Positions 24,588 through 33,430 of a stretch of DNA of 43,156 nt are shown one piece after another. The DNA comes from JBCCGG01 sp039029395. Its GTDB lineage: Bacteria > Pseudomonadota > Alphaproteobacteria > Kiloniellales > JAKSDN01. A model generated the notes under the pieces. It searched no databases. It saw only the letters and a list, made by a program, of their open reading frames with translations, and was not told the origin of the DNA. Numbering within the stretch: position 1 is the stretch's first letter; the number at the start of each line of letters is the position of its first letter. Made by a program: the position numbers and the translations under genes. The stretch spans positions 1-43,156 of the forward strand of contig JBCCGG010000050.1 in NCBI GenBank assembly GCA_039029395.1. The letters are read 5' to 3'.

Positions 24588-26378
24588 ATGAGCAAAGCGA
24601 GCGCGCGCGCAACCCAGTGGCTATCATCTTTCGGCGCCGCCTTGGAAAGCGGGGACATAGACGGCGTCTTGAGCCACTTCGGCGAGGAGTGCTATTGGCG
24701 CGATCTGGTCTCCTTCACCTGGAACATCACGACCTCCGAGGACGCCGGTGCGATCCGCGAAATGCTGAGCGCGACCCTGGCGGAGACCCGGCCGAGCAAC
24801 TTCGCGCTCGAGGGCGAGGCGAGCGAGGCGGGCGGCGTGACCGAGGCCTGGTTCACCTTCGAGACCGGGGTCGCCCGGGGCCGCGGCCTGGTGCGCCTCA
24901 AGGGCGACAAGGCTTGGACCCTGTTGACCACCATGGTCGAGCTCAAAGGCTTCGAGGAGCACAAGGGTCGGACCCGCGACCAGGGTGTCGCCCACGGCGC
25001 CTTGAAAGACCGCAAGACCTGGCTCGAGCGGCGCCAGGAGGAAGACGCAACGCTCGGCTACGAGACCCAGCCCTACTGCGTGATCGTCGGTGGCGGTCAG
25101 GGCGGCATCGCGCTGGGCGCGCGCATGCGGCGCATCGGCGTGCCGACCATCATCATCGAGAAGAACGAGCGGCCCGGAGATTCCTGGCGCAAGCGCTACA
25201 AATCGCTCTGCCTGCACGACCCGGTTTGGTACGACCATCTGCCCTATCTTCCCTTTCCCGAGCACTGGCCGGTCTTCTCGCCGAAGGACAAGATCGGCGA
25301 CTGGCTGGAATCCTACACCAAGATCATGGAGCTCGATTACTGGACCGAGACCGCCTGCACATCCGCGCGCTACGACGATCAGGCCGGCGAGTGGCTGGTC
25401 CAAGTGGAGCGCAAGGGCGAGCCGGTCACCCTGCGCCCCAAGCAGCTGGTGCTGGCGACCGGCATGTCCGGGCGACCCATCGTGCCCCAGTTCCCCGGCG
25501 CCGAGGATTTCAAGGGCGAGCAGCACCACTCCAGCAAGCATCCGGGGCCCGATGCCTATGCTGATAGGAAGTGCGTGGTGATCGGCTCCAACAACTCAGC
25601 CCACGACATCGCGGCCGCGCTTTGGGAAGTGGGCGCCGACGTCACCATGGTGCAGCGCACCTCGACCCATATCGCCAAGTCCGACACCCTGATGGACCTG
25701 GCCCTGGGCGCGCTCTATTCCGAGGACGCGGTCGCCAACGGCATCGACCACCACAAGGCCGATCTGATCTTCGCCTCGCTGCCCTACAAAATCCTGGCCG
25801 ACCTACAGAAGCCGACCTACGAGGAGATGGCCAAGCGCGACGCCGACCTCTACGACCGCTTGGAAAAGGCCGGCTTCCTGCTCGACTTCGGCGAGGACGG
25901 CTCGGGCCTCTTTTTGAAGTACCTGCGCCGGGGCTCGGGCTATTACATCGATGTGGGCGCCTCGGAGCTGGTCGCCGACGGCAAGATCAAGCTCAAAAGT
26001 GGCGTCACGGTCGAGGGCATCAAGGAGAAATCACTCGTCTTCAGCGACGGCAGCGAGCTCGAGGCCGATCTGATCGTCTATGCGACGGGCTACGGCTCAA
26101 TGAACGGCTGGGCCGCCGAGCTGATCTCCCAAGAGGTCGCCGACAAGGTCGGCAAATGCTGGGGCCTGGGCTCCGACACCCGCAAGGACCCGGGCCCCTG
26201 GGAAGGCGAGCTGCGCAACATGTGGAAGCCGACTCAGCAGGAGGCCCTGTGGTTCCACGGCGGCAACCTGCACCAGTCGCGCCATTACTCCCAGTTCCTC
26301 TCCCTGCAGATAAAGGCGCGCATGGAAGGCTTGCCCACCCCGGTCTACAAGCTGGCGCCGGTCTATCACACGAGCTAG
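24588..26378 (+). CDS. FAD/NAD(P)-dependent monooxygenase-like protein with N-terminal NTF2/SnoaL-like domain
   Basis: 596 residues from ATG 24588, behind GGGGAGGAT. Residues 1-130 look like an NTF2/SnoaL-like cone (WLSSFGAALESGDIDGVLSHFGEECYWRDLV ...). From 163 comes a flavoprotein monooxygenase: FAD loop VIVGGGQGGIALGARMRRIG, the GDSWRKRYKSLCLHDP segment typical of FMO and Baeyer-Villiger enzymes, an NADPH loop VIGSNNSAHDIAAAL (GSxxSA) and the C-terminal ATGYGSMNGW. The long ending FHGGNLHQSRHYSQFLSLQIKARMEG is as in FMO-like proteins of this two-domain type. It probably oxygenates a carbonyl, amine or sulfur compound; substrate unknown. It stands alone in its transcript. Confidence 0.87.
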   Translation: MSKASARATQWLSSFGAALESGDIDGVLSHFGEECYWRDLVSFTWNITTSEDAGAIREMLSATLAETRPSNFALEGEASEAGGVTEAWFTFETGVARGRGLVRLKGDKAWTLLTTMVELKGFEEHKGRTRDQGVAHGALKDRKTWLERRQEEDATLGYETQPYCVIVGGGQGGIALGARMRRIGVPTIIIEKNERPGDSWRKRYKSLCLHDPVWYDHLPYLPFPEHWPVFSPKDKIGDWLESYTKIMELDYWTETACTSARYDDQAGEWLVQVERKGEPVTLRPKQLVLATGMSGRPIVPQFPGAEDFKGEQHHSSKHPGPDAYADRKCVVIGSNNSAHDIAAALWEVGADVTMVQRTSTHIAKSDTLMDLALGALYSEDAVANGIDHHKADLIFASLPYKILADLQKPTYEEMAKRDADLYDRLEKAGFLLDFGEDGSGLFLKYLRRGSGYYIDVGASELVADGKIKLKSGVTVEGIKEKSLVFSDGSELEADLIVYATGYGSMNGWAAELISQEVADKVGKCWGLGSDTRKDPGPWEGELRNMWKPTQQEALWFHGGNLHQSRHYSQFLSLQIKARMEGLPTPVYKLAPVYHTS

Positions 26379-26553
26379 GGGAGGGGGCAGGCTCCTCGTC
26401 ATCGAGCGCCGAAATCAAGATTTTTTGCACATTCACTGTGCCAGTTGGCTTCCCGCCTCGATGTCAGCTGTCGGAGGAGAAAGCGACCCAATTCGCTTCG
26501 CAGTGCATGTCGCGCATTGATAAAATCTAAACGCCAGGGGGGAGGAGCAAAGT

Positions 26554-28194
26554 ATGACCAGTTATGATTTGGGGGCCTATTCGCGGAAGGTATCGACCAC
26601 TTCCGATCAGGCACAGCAATGGTTCGACCAGGGTCTGATGTGGATTTATGGTTACAATCACGAAGAAGCCATCTCCTGCTTTGAGCAGGCGCTGACTCAT
26701 GATGCGGCCTGCGCAATGGCTCATTGGGGCATCGCTTATGCGATCGGGCCGAACTACAACCACGCTTGGGACACCTACGATCCTGACGAAAAGACAGATA
26801 TGCTGGCCAAGGCCGCTTCGGCGCTGACGGCCGCAAAGGATCTTCTCGACCGCGTCACGCCAGTCGAGGAGGCATTTATCAGCGCTCTGGTCCAGCGCTA
26901 TCCCGAAGATCCCGCAACGGATGACTTCTCCGAATGGCATGACGCCTTCGCCAATGCGGTGCGTAAGGTCCACAAAGTCTATCTGCACGATCTCGACGTC
27001 TGCACGATCTTTGCCGAATCGATGATGAACCGTACGCCGTGGCAGCTGTGGGATCTGAAATCGGGCAACATTGCCGAAAACGCCGACACGGCCGAAATCA
27101 TCGACGTCATCGAATCGGCATTGTCGGACATCGACGGTGCGTGGGACCATGCAGGTTTGCTTCACCTATACATTCACGTCATGGAAATGTCGCCGCACCC
27201 AGAACGTGCCCTACGCCAAGGCGACCGGTTGCGTCAGCTCGTACCTGACGCGGGACATCTCAGGCACATGCCGACGCATATCGATGTTCTTTGTGGCGAT
27301 TACCAAAACGTGGTTGATCGCAATGGCGAGGCAATCGTTGCCAATCGCAAGTACTACCAGCACCGAGGCGCCGACAATTTCTATTCGTTCTACCGCGCCC
27401 ACGATTATCACTTCAGGGTTTACGGAGCTATGTTCCTGGGCCAGCCGTCGATTGCCCACGAATCAGCCGAAGAACTGGCCGAAACTCTGCCAGAATCGGC
27501 CATCAGTGTTCTCGGAGACTTCCTCGAATGTTTCATCTCTGTAAAGCAACATGTCCAAATCCGATTTGGGCAGTGGCGAGAGATCATCGACACGCCGTTC
27601 CCTCACGACAAGGAGCTCTATTGCTATACCACCGCTGTGCTGCACTACGCCCGCACGGTGGCATTTGCCAATCTCGGCAAAGTAAGTGAAGCGGAACAGT
27701 CGGTTCGGGCGTTCAATGAGGCCCGCGCCGCGGTGCCTGAAAGCCGCTTGGTCATCAACAACACGGCCAAAGATGTGCTGGGGGTCGCCGAACAGATGAT
27801 GCTTGGTGAACTCGAGTACCACAAAGGCAACCACGCCGTGGCTTTCGACCTTTTGCGCAAGGCAGTCGAACTGGACGACAACCTGGAATACGATGAACCT
27901 TGGGGATGGATGCAGCCGACCCGTCATGCCCTCGGCGCATTGCTTCTTGAACAGCGCCACTACGAGGAAGCCGAGGCCGTGTACCGGGCGGACCTCGGTC
28001 TGGACTCGACACTTAGCCGAGCTTGTCAGAACCCCGGTAACGTATGGAGCTTACACGGACTTTACGAATGTCTCATCAAGCGAGGCGAAAAGACTGAGGC
28101 GGCGCACATCAAGCTGCAACTAGACAAGGCGATGGCGCGGGCCGAGGTCACGATCAAGGCGTCATGTTACTGTCGCCGGAAAACAGCCGCATAA
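26554..28194 (+). CDS. TPR-like repeat protein of unknown function with conserved His-rich centre
   Basis: 546 residues, strong RBS (GGGGGGAGGAGC). Helical repeats: QAQQWFDQGLMWIYGYNHEEAISCFEQAL near the N-terminus (a TPR), and HALGALLLEQRHYEEAEAVYRADL near the C-terminus. The centre carries GLLHLYIHVMEMSPHPERALRQ then AGHLRHMPTHIDVLCGDY, a histidine-rich stretch that I recall as conserved in a family of bacterial TPR proteins of unknown role, which might bind a metal. No signal peptide or membrane helix is visible, so it should be cytosolic; it ends with CYCRRKTAA. GC content (about 53-55% by eye) is well below that of the neighbours, so it may be acquired. Confidence 0.75.
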   Translation: MTSYDLGAYSRKVSTTSDQAQQWFDQGLMWIYGYNHEEAISCFEQALTHDAACAMAHWGIAYAIGPNYNHAWDTYDPDEKTDMLAKAASALTAAKDLLDRVTPVEEAFISALVQRYPEDPATDDFSEWHDAFANAVRKVHKVYLHDLDVCTIFAESMMNRTPWQLWDLKSGNIAENADTAEIIDVIESALSDIDGAWDHAGLLHLYIHVMEMSPHPERALRQGDRLRQLVPDAGHLRHMPTHIDVLCGDYQNVVDRNGEAIVANRKYYQHRGADNFYSFYRAHDYHFRVYGAMFLGQPSIAHESAEELAETLPESAISVLGDFLECFISVKQHVQIRFGQWREIIDTPFPHDKELYCYTTAVLHYARTVAFANLGKVSEAEQSVRAFNEARAAVPESRLVINNTAKDVLGVAEQMMLGELEYHKGNHAVAFDLLRKAVELDDNLEYDEPWGWMQPTRHALGALLLEQRHYEEAEAVYRADLGLDSTLSRACQNPGNVWSLHGLYECLIKRGEKTEAAHIKLQLDKAMARAEVTIKASCYCRRKTAA

Positions 28195-28542
28195 CTGATA
28201 TTAGGAAGTAGCAAATTCAGCTCAGGATCAATCTGAGGCGTCGCTTTTACTCCGGCGAATGAGCGATTGGTGGCGAGGTTGTGATACAAGGCTTACTTTC
28301 CAAGAGCGGCTCACCGAGCAGTTCACCTGGTTTACCAACTGGTGAGGGATCCTCCTCCTAGATGACCGGCGCACCCCGGACGGCATCGTCTGGATCCACG
28401 GCCACCGGGCCGCTTCCCGGTCAATCCGAAGGCGCAGTGAGTCTACAAGCCTTTCAATTGGGGTCCCCGAGTTTTCGACCGGCAAGTTGAGCGCCCGAGG
28501 ACCCCGATGGCCGTCCTGGCCGGGTAAGCAAACTCACTGTGA
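28195..28542. other. 348-base stretch without a supported gene
   Basis: Lies between the convergent TPR and solute-binding-protein genes. It holds a short dyad CTCAG/CTGAG just after the TPR stop (28219-28243 region) and a long-armed hairpin at 28460-28505. Short open frames on both strands (for example 85 codons on the minus strand) have no recognisable sequence. A degraded gene remnant is possible but I cannot show it. Confidence 0.5.
28460..28505. repeat. Inverted repeat GGGGTCC/GGACCCC downstream of the solute-binding-protein gene
   Basis: GGGGTCC at 28460-28466 and GGACCCC at 28499-28505, extendable inward by CG pairs past one G.T wobble on the minus strand. It sits about 40 bases past the end of the minus-strand gene; there is no T-tract, so a classical terminator is doubtful. 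The left arm is also part of the small palindrome GGGGTCCCC. Confidence 0.5.
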
Positions 28543-30132
28543 TCAGGCGAACCACCAGCGCTCGGTCAGGCGCGAGCCGTCCATCTGCCAGGCGTTGCCA
28601 ATCACCGGCCCGTGGGCCAGCTCGCTCGAGGCGGCATCCACGTAGTTGGCGAACATGGGGATCACCACGCCGCCCTCGTCGTGCAGGATCTGCTGCATCT
28701 CGGCGTACATCTGGGCGCGCCGTTCCTCGTTCAGCTCGGCGCGGGCTTGGAGCAGCAACTCGTCGAAGCGGGCATTGTCGAAATGGGTGTCGTTCCAGTC
28801 GGCGCCGGCTTCGTAGGCGGTCGAGAACATCCAATCCTCGGTCGGCCGGCCCGACCAGTAGCAGGCGCACCAGGGCTTGACCCGCCACACGTTCTCCCAA
28901 TAACCGTCGCCCGGCACCCGCTCGAGGGTGATGTTGATGCCGGCCTTGGCGGCATGCTCCTTGTAGAGCGCGCCGGCGTCGACCGCGCCGGGGAAGGCGC
29001 CGTCGGAGACCGTGAGCACCGTGTCCAGACTGTCGAGCCCGGCCTTCTTGAGATGGAAGCGCGCCTTGTCCGGATCGTAGGTCCGCTGCGGGATGTCGGC
29101 CCGGTAGCGGTTGGCCGCGCCGATCGGCGTGTCGTTGCCGACCGAGCCGTGGCCGGACAGCACCTTCTGCACCAGCTCGTCCCGGTCGACCGAATATTTC
29201 AACGCCAGGCGCACGTCGTTGTTATCGTAGGGCGCCACGTCGGTCAGCATCGGGAAGGTGAAGTGCTGGTTGCCGGTGACTTCGAAGATATCCACGTTGG
29301 GCGCCCGTTTGAGCAAATGCTCGGTCTTGAGATCGACCCGGTTGATCGCGTGCACCTCGCCGGTGGTCAGCGCATTGGTGCGCGCCACCACGTCGTTGGC
29401 CCCGATGATCTCGAAGGAGTCGAACCAGGAGCGGTCGTCCCGGTAATCGTTCGGGTTGCGCTTGACCATGGCGCTGACGCCCGGATCGAAAGATTCCAGC
29501 ACGTAGCCGCCGGTGCCGATGCCCTTGGCGATCGATTCCGCGAATTGACCGGCCGGCATAATCATCAAGTGATAGTCGCTGAGCAGATAAGGGAAGTCCG
29601 CGTTGCCCTCCTGCAGGGTGAAGATGATGGTGTGCTCGTCGTCCTTCTTCATGCTTTCAATCGGTTTGACGATCGGTTTGGCCGAAGATTTCGAGGCATC
29701 GTCCAGGTGGTGGTTGATGGTCGCGATCACATCGTCGGCGCCGAACGGCTTGCCGTTGTGGAACTCGACGCCTTTTCTCAGCTTGAAGGTCCACTCCTTG
29801 GCGTCGTCAGAGGCCTCCCAGCTCTCGGCCAGCTCGCCCTTCAAGGAGCCGTCGGCGGCCACCTCGGTGAGCGCGTCGAAGGTGCCGCCCATGGTCAGCA
29901 TGATCGCGAAGGTGTCGCCCAGGGTTGCGCCGTCCAGGGAATCGGTGGTGTGTCCGCCGGCCAAGGCCAGCTTGAGATGGCCGCCGCGCTTGGGCGTGTC
30001 GGCGAAGGCTTCCTTAATCAACAAAGGCGCGGTGGTCGCCGCGACGCCCAGCGCAATGGCGCCCTCCATGAACTGGCGCCGGGTGATTCGGCCGGCGGCG
30101 AGCAGGGCTTTCAGGTCACTTATCTTGGTCAT
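28543..30132 (-). CDS. Tat-exported ABC transporter substrate-binding protein, family 5, second paralogue
   Basis: 529 residues, ATG 30132 behind GAGGAACG. Twin-arginine signal ITRRQFMEGAIALGVAATTAP (16-36). The mature protein has RGGHLKLALAGGHTTDSLDGATL, LAESWEASDDAKEWTFKLRKGVEFHNGKP, NADFPYLLSDYHLMIMP and VRLALKYSVDRDELVQKVL, position for position like the protein at 15467, so both come from one duplication. Its start overlaps the end of the dehydrogenase gene by 17 bases, forming an operon (dehydrogenase first). No permease or ATPase is nearby; it must share a transporter encoded elsewhere. A LysR gene diverges from the operon. Confidence 0.92.
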   Translation of the reverse strand: MTKISDLKALLAAGRITRRQFMEGAIALGVAATTAPLLIKEAFADTPKRGGHLKLALAGGHTTDSLDGATLGDTFAIMLTMGGTFDALTEVAADGSLKGELAESWEASDDAKEWTFKLRKGVEFHNGKPFGADDVIATINHHLDDASKSSAKPIVKPIESMKKDDEHTIIFTLQEGNADFPYLLSDYHLMIMPAGQFAESIAKGIGTGGYVLESFDPGVSAMVKRNPNDYRDDRSWFDSFEIIGANDVVARTNALTTGEVHAINRVDLKTEHLLKRAPNVDIFEVTGNQHFTFPMLTDVAPYDNNDVRLALKYSVDRDELVQKVLSGHGSVGNDTPIGAANRYRADIPQRTYDPDKARFHLKKAGLDSLDTVLTVSDGAFPGAVDAGALYKEHAAKAGINITLERVPGDGYWENVWRVKPWCACYWSGRPTEDWMFSTAYEAGADWNDTHFDNARFDELLLQARAELNEERRAQMYAEMQQILHDEGGVVIPMFANYVDAASSELAHGPVIGNAWQMDGSRLTERWWFA

Positions 30133-31111
30133 CTAACGTTCCTCCCTCGGTCATGACACCGGGAAAGCCGTCGGCCCTCAAGGCGACTCCCGTGGTGTCT
30201 TCCATCAGTTTGACGATGTTGGCGGTCCAGGCGCTCGGCCCGAAGGTCTCGCGGCCCTCGATGAAGAGCTGGTCGACCAGCTCGGAAAGCTTGAGCGGCA
30301 CGTCCAGCTTCCGGCCCAGGCGCATCGCGATGCCCAGGTCCTTGCACGCCAGCTCCATGGTGAAGTTGGTATCGAAGGTGCCGCTCAGAATCACCGGCAT
30401 GACGCTCTCGAACTCCACGCTTGAGCCCGAGCTGGCGCGGATCACCTCGTAGCATTGGCGAAGGTCGAGCCCGGCCTTCTTGGCCAGCAGCATGGCTTCG
30501 GCGGCGGCGATCAGGTGATCAAAGGCCAGCATGTTGGTGATCACCTTGATGGTCGAGGCTGCGCCCACGTCGCCCAAATGAAACAGCGGCCCGCACATGG
30601 CCTCGAAGGCCGGACGATGGGCCTCGAGCACCTCCTCGCGGCCGCCCACCAGGACCGTGATCGTGCCGTTGGCCGCCCGGTGCACGCCGCCGGTGACCGG
30701 CGCCTCCAAGGTGTCGATGCCGCGCTCCGCCGCCACGCCGGCCAAGCGAGTGATGGCGTCGATGTCGACCGTGCTCATCTCGATCCAGGTCGCGCCGGGC
30801 TCCATGGCGTCGAGCAGGGCGCCCGATCCGAGCAAGAGTTCCTCGGAAATCTTTGGCGACGGCAAACAGGTGATCACGGCGTCCCGGCCGTGGGCCGCTT
30901 CGGCGGCGGTGTCGGCCCATTGGGCGCCGGCGGCGACCACCTCGCCGGCGCGCTCAGGCGCCAGATCGGTGACGCAAACCTGGAAACCGGCTTGCGCCAG
31001 GTTGCCGGCCAGGCGCGCGCCCAAATTGCCCAAGCCGACGAAGCCGTAGCTCAAGCGGGATGTGCCGCGCCGTGCGGTGGGCCGGGCCTCGGTGAATTGT
31101 GCTTGATCCAT
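30116..31111 (-). CDS. NAD(P)-dependent 3-hydroxyisobutyrate dehydrogenase-family oxidoreductase
   Basis: 331 residues from ATG 31111 (GGGAGG twelve bases upstream). Beta-hydroxyacid dehydrogenase fold: dinucleotide loop YGFVGLGNLGARLAGNLAQAG, substrate loop EAPVTGGVHRAANGT, and the catalytic lysine in ASTIKVITNMLAFDHL, followed by NFTMELACKDLGIAM. The family oxidises 3-hydroxyisobutyrate, tartronate semialdehyde, 6-phosphogluconate-like or sulfonated acids. The first gene of an operon with a solute-binding protein, suggesting that the imported compound is a hydroxyacid or yields one; this is inference. Confidence 0.88.
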   Translation of the reverse strand: MDQAQFTEARPTARRGTSRLSYGFVGLGNLGARLAGNLAQAGFQVCVTDLAPERAGEVVAAGAQWADTAAEAAHGRDAVITCLPSPKISEELLLGSGALLDAMEPGATWIEMSTVDIDAITRLAGVAAERGIDTLEAPVTGGVHRAANGTITVLVGGREEVLEAHRPAFEAMCGPLFHLGDVGAASTIKVITNMLAFDHLIAAAEAMLLAKKAGLDLRQCYEVIRASSGSSVEFESVMPVILSGTFDTNFTMELACKDLGIAMRLGRKLDVPLKLSELVDQLFIEGRETFGPSAWTANIVKLMEDTTGVALRADGFPGVMTEGGTLDDQDK

Positions 31112-31173
31112 GGGCGAATGGCCTCCCGGGAGCAGACTAGGCCCGTTGATGACCACAAACAAACAAAGTAAAA

Positions 31174-31186
31174 TGGGCATTACCCA
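31174..31186. promoter_or_regulatory. Candidate LysR-type binding site in the divergent promoter
   Basis: TGGGCATTACCCA is a T-N11-A box with perfect TGGG/CCCA arms, in an AT-rich gap 63 bases upstream of the dehydrogenase ATG and 32 bases upstream of the LysR ATG. Confidence 0.55.
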
Positions 31187-31217
31187 TAAGAAATTTTATG
31201 CATAGGGGATATCGACC

Positions 31218-32141
31218 ATGGCCGACGGTTACCGCTTTCCGGCCCTAAAGTGGCTCATGTCCTTCGAGGCCGCCGCCCGGCACCTGAGTTTTACCGCGGC
31301 GGCCGAGGAACTCGGCCTGACCCAGGCGGCGATCAGCTATCAGATCCGAATGCTCGAGTCTCAGGTCGGCTTTCCCCTGTTCGAGCGCCGGCCCCGACAC
31401 CTGCGCCTCACCGACATGGGCCACGCCTATCTGCCTTCGGTGCGCAAGGCCTTCGACGAGCTTTTCGCCTCGACCACCGGCCTGTTCGGGCCGATTGGCG
31501 AACGCTCGGTCACCATTCGGGTCGCGGTTTCCTTCGCGGTGCTCTGCTTGGCGCCCCGGCTCAAGGACTTTCAAGCGCGATACCCGGCGATCAAGGTGCG
31601 GGTTTGGTCGTCGATCTGGGCCAATGCGATCCAGTCGACCGAAGCCGACTTCGACATCCGCTTCGGTGCCGGCAAGTGGCCCGACTACGACGCCACCCTG
31701 CTAACGCCGGAGCAAGCCGTGGTGGTCTGCAGCCCGAACTTTGCCGCCGGCTTGGCGCCCTCCACGGGCCTTGGCGATCTACCGGCCGAGCAGATGATCA
31801 GCGTCGCCGGCCAGGACGACCTCTGGATGCGGGCCCGCGCCGAGGGCGGCGCCGCGGCGCCGCTGGGCGGCGGCTTCAAGGTCGACACCTCCCTGGCCTC
31901 CGCCGAGTTGGCGGCTTCGGGCATCGGTTGCGCGATCCTGCTGCGGCGCTTTGCCATGCCCTATCTGCGCGCCGGACGTTTGGTGACGCCCTTTACCCTG
32001 GATCTCGGCCTGTCGCGCAGCCATTACCTTCTGATGCCGATCGGCCGGGAGCGGCCGCGCCCCGAGGTCCTGCTGCTTCGCGACTGGCTGCTGGCGCTGG
32101 ATTGGGACGAGGAAGCTCAGGACTCCGCCTCGGCCAGCTGA
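31218..32141 (+). CDS. LysR-family transcriptional regulator (GcvA-like)
   Basis: 307 residues. Begins FPALKWLMSFEAAARHLSFTAAAEELGLTQAAISYQIRMLESQVGFPLFERRPRHLRLTDMG, the sequence style of GcvA/AmpR-type LysR proteins, with the helix-turn-helix at about 24-43. The effector domain follows from about 95 (VTIRVAVSFAVLCLAPRLKDF). It diverges from the dehydrogenase/solute-binding-protein operon and probably controls it through the box at 31174. Its 3' end overlaps the 3' end of the next, opposite LysR gene by 25 bases. Confidence 0.92.
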   Translation: MADGYRFPALKWLMSFEAAARHLSFTAAAEELGLTQAAISYQIRMLESQVGFPLFERRPRHLRLTDMGHAYLPSVRKAFDELFASTTGLFGPIGERSVTIRVAVSFAVLCLAPRLKDFQARYPAIKVRVWSSIWANAIQSTEADFDIRFGAGKWPDYDATLLTPEQAVVVCSPNFAAGLAPSTGLGDLPAEQMISVAGQDDLWMRARAEGGAAAPLGGGFKVDTSLASAELAASGIGCAILLRRFAMPYLRAGRLVTPFTLDLGLSRSHYLLMPIGRERPRPEVLLLRDWLLALDWDEEAQDSASAS

Positions 32142-32977
32142 CCGGCCAGCCCGTCCAGCCAGTCCAGCACCACCCGGATCCGGGTCAGGTCGCGGAGCTC
32201 GGGATGTACTATGCGCCAGAGCTCGCGGGTGAGGGGGGCAGCGCCCGCATCGAGGCGAGTCAGGCCGGGCAGGGGATCGGCGATCGAGATCGGCAGCAGA
32301 GACTTGCCGAGGCCGGCGGCGACGGCTTGGAGAACCCCTTCGGCGTCATTGACCAAAAGCGGCGCAGGCTGGCCCGGCCGGGCGGCCATCCAGCGGGCTT
32401 GGGGCAGCTCGGCCATGGCGTCTTCATAGGTGACCCACGGTAGGGCCCCGGCGTCGCCGCCGGCCGGGCCATAAACGCCGTAGGCGAGCTGGCCGATGCG
32501 CCGGGCGATGGCCCGGGAGTCTTTCCGAGGCCGGGCCAGGCGCAGGGCGACGTCGGCCTCGCGCTTGGTCAGGCTGAGGTCGCGCGGCTCGGCAATCAGC
32601 TCGACTCGCAGCTGGGGGTGACGCGCCAGCAGGCCGGGCAGGGCGGGAATCAGCAGCCGATTGACCAAAACCGGCACGGACGTGACCCGAACCGTGCCCG
32701 CGGCCAGCCGGTCGCTGCCCGCGACCCTGTCCGCCAGGGCCTGAATCTGCAGCTCGATCCGCTCCGCGCCATCGACCGCCGCCTGGCCGGCCGCGGTCGA
32801 CGTAAGGCGGCTCTGGCCGCGCTCGAACAGCCGCGCGCCAAGCCGCCCCTCGAGCCGGGCGAGCCGGCGCGCCACCGTGGTCTCGTTGACTCCCAGACGC
32901 CGCGCCGCGCCGGCAAGGGCGCCTTCGCGTGCGACGGCCAGAACGAAGCGCAGGTCGTGCCAATCTATGTCCTGCAT
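32117..32977 (-). CDS. LysR-family transcriptional regulator
   Basis: 286 residues from ATG 32977 (the frame also has ATGs 8 codons upstream). N-terminal MQDIDWHDLRFVLAVAREGALAGAARRLGVNETTVARRLARLEGRLGARLFERG is the winged-helix domain, of the subgroup that begins DW..LR.FL. Effector domain from about 90 (TVRVTSVPVLVNRLLIPALP). It diverges from a small YciI-family gene across 94 bases, where a palindrome ATAGCTAT (33001-33008) lies; it may control that gene. Tail-to-tail overlap of 25 bases with the other LysR gene. Confidence 0.9.
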   Translation of the reverse strand: MQDIDWHDLRFVLAVAREGALAGAARRLGVNETTVARRLARLEGRLGARLFERGQSRLTSTAAGQAAVDGAERIELQIQALADRVAGSDRLAAGTVRVTSVPVLVNRLLIPALPGLLARHPQLRVELIAEPRDLSLTKREADVALRLARPRKDSRAIARRIGQLAYGVYGPAGGDAGALPWVTYEDAMAELPQARWMAARPGQPAPLLVNDAEGVLQAVAAGLGKSLLPISIADPLPGLTRLDAGAAPLTRELWRIVHPELRDLTRIRVVLDWLDGLAGQLAEAES

Positions 32978-33071
32978 AATTGCCGGATTACTCTGCATCA
33001 ATAGCTATAGAGAAAGCAAAAATACCGATTTAGCTTGAGCGGCGTCAAACAGTTAGACGGAGGAACTCACC

Positions 33072-33356
33072 ATGATATACGCGGTTCTATTCGAGGACGA
33101 TCCAGCCCAGACCCAAAAGCGCACCGAGCACATGAGCGCGCACCTGGCCTTCCTGGCCGCCAACAGCGCTGCGGTTCAGAGTGCCGGTCCCCTTAAGGAC
33201 GCGGAAAGCGGCGCGGCGGCAGGCGGTCTCTGGATCGTCTCCGCCGAGAGCCCGGCCGCCGTGCGCGCCCTGGTCGAGGCCGATCCCTTCTGGCCGACCG
33301 GCCTGCGCAAGGCGGTCAGAATCCTCGAATGGACCCAGGTCTTCGGCGCGCCCTGA
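33072..33356 (+). CDS. YciI-family protein
   Basis: 94 residues, RBS GGAGGAACT. YciI/YCII ferredoxin-like domain: MIYAVLFEDDP, the conserved HMSAHLAFLAAN segment and GGLWIVSAESPAAVRALVEADPFWPTGL. The conserved Asp/His positions of the family (H20 or H24, D71) are present. Members are small dimeric proteins; some are dehydrochlorinases or muconolactone-isomerase-like enzymes, most are unknown. Diverges from a LysR gene that probably regulates it. Confidence 0.88.
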   Translation: MIYAVLFEDDPAQTQKRTEHMSAHLAFLAANSAAVQSAGPLKDAESGAAAGGLWIVSAESPAAVRALVEADPFWPTGLRKAVRILEWTQVFGAP

Positions 33357-33430
33357 GCCGCTGTTGCATGGGGTCGTTCCAACGGAAAATGAAAGAGGTC
33401 ATACCATACCAGGCAAATTCAACAGGCTTA

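Noticed and set aside
28228..28485. 85-codon minus-strand frame, possible mobile-element remnant
   Set aside because: No inverted repeats, transposase motif or target duplication around it.
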